Source: a bacterium
Lineage (GTDB): Bacteria > Calditrichota > Calditrichia > RBG-13-44-9 > J042
Length of the DNA: 5,263 nucleotides
Reading direction: 5' to 3'
Assembly: GCA_015494485.1 (NCBI GenBank)
Contig: WGBF01000184.1
Span: 1 to 5,263, forward strand
The notes below the pieces were generated by a model, which saw only the letters and a program-made list of their open reading frames with translations, did not search any database and was not told the origin of the DNA. Of this stretch, positions 5,102-5,263 are shown one piece after another (position 1 is the stretch's first letter; each line of letters opens with the position of its first letter). The position numbers and the translations under genes are program-made.

Positions 5102-5263
5102 AGCACCTCCTGCAATGCCTGACGGGCCTCCTCCGAAAGCCCCGCCGCTGCAGCCAGGGAGAGCAGCCGCTGACTGATGAGCCGGTACACCTGTTGCAGG
5201 TGATCCGCGTGGTGCTGTTTTAACAGTTGCAGGTGGCGCCGAACGGTATTGGCATCCCCGCGC
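5077..5263 (-). CDS. C-terminal end of probable Rossmann/DUF2520 protein, runs off right edge
   Basis: An open minus-strand frame enters from the right edge and ends at TGA 5079-5077, giving the last 61 residues. The fragment starts RGDANTVRRHLQLL, continues with a helical stretch containing VYRLISQRLLSLA and GLSEEARQALQEVL, and ends NAGSES. The RGD-x-x-TVxxHL opening followed by a YR-x-L helix and a final LSEEA...L helix resembles the C-terminal helical domain of proteins that pair an NADP-binding Rossmann domain with DUF2520 (ProC/F420-dependent reductase-like). The catalytic part is outside the window, so no reaction can be assigned. It converges on trmH with a 34-bp gap. The other two minus frames either code poorly or hold stops. 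The coding call is firmer than the family call. Confidence 0.6.
   Translation of the reverse strand, partial: RGDANTVRRHLQLLKQHHADHLQQVYRLISQRLLSLAAAAGLSEEARQALQEVLKNAGSES

Overview
The window looks like ordinary chromosome of a Gram-negative bacterium of the FCB superphylum (Bacteroidota, Calditrichota and relatives). The reasons are a bacterial group II geranylgeranylglyceryl phosphate synthase, a PqqD-like protein of the kind common in that superphylum, and GmhA and WbqC-like envelope-sugar proteins. Strong Shine-Dalgarno sequences before several genes argue against a typical Bacteroidia genome and fit a Calditrichota-like or unnamed relative better. This placement is inferred from the gene set, not proven.

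Layout: five minus-strand genes form a probable operon, read right to left: a WbqC-family protein (3338-2628), the prenylglyceryl phosphate synthase (2553-1789), GmhA (1792-1211, sharing ATGA with the previous stop), a sigma-54 activator without a sensory domain (1146-190), and a PqqD-family protein starting inside the activator gene (227) and running off the left edge. A weak hairpin lies between gmhA and the activator. Upstream, a separate minus-strand gene (4217-3501) encodes a zinc-ribbon protein of the BCAM0308/NMD3-like type with a very acidic N-terminus; a clear intrinsic terminator follows it at 3446-3475. A 243-bp AT-rich divergent intergenic region separates it from plus-strand trmH (4461-5042). 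A second edge gene, the C-terminal end of a probable DUF2520 protein, converges on trmH from the right.

How the genes fit together: the first three operon genes point to the envelope. The synthase makes the first ether bond of an sn-glycerol-1-phosphate (archaeal-type) lipid, GmhA starts heptose synthesis for LPS or other surface glycans, and WbqC-like proteins occur in surface-polysaccharide loci. The activator and PqqD protein may be a separate functional pair read through from the same operon. TrmH and the zinc-ribbon protein are RNA- or translation-related to the extent their families are understood. There is no mobile element, CRISPR array, tRNA or rRNA, and no clearly new system; the most notable items are the bacterial G1P-lipid synthase in an envelope operon, the activator/PqqD overlap, and the acidic zinc-ribbon protein.
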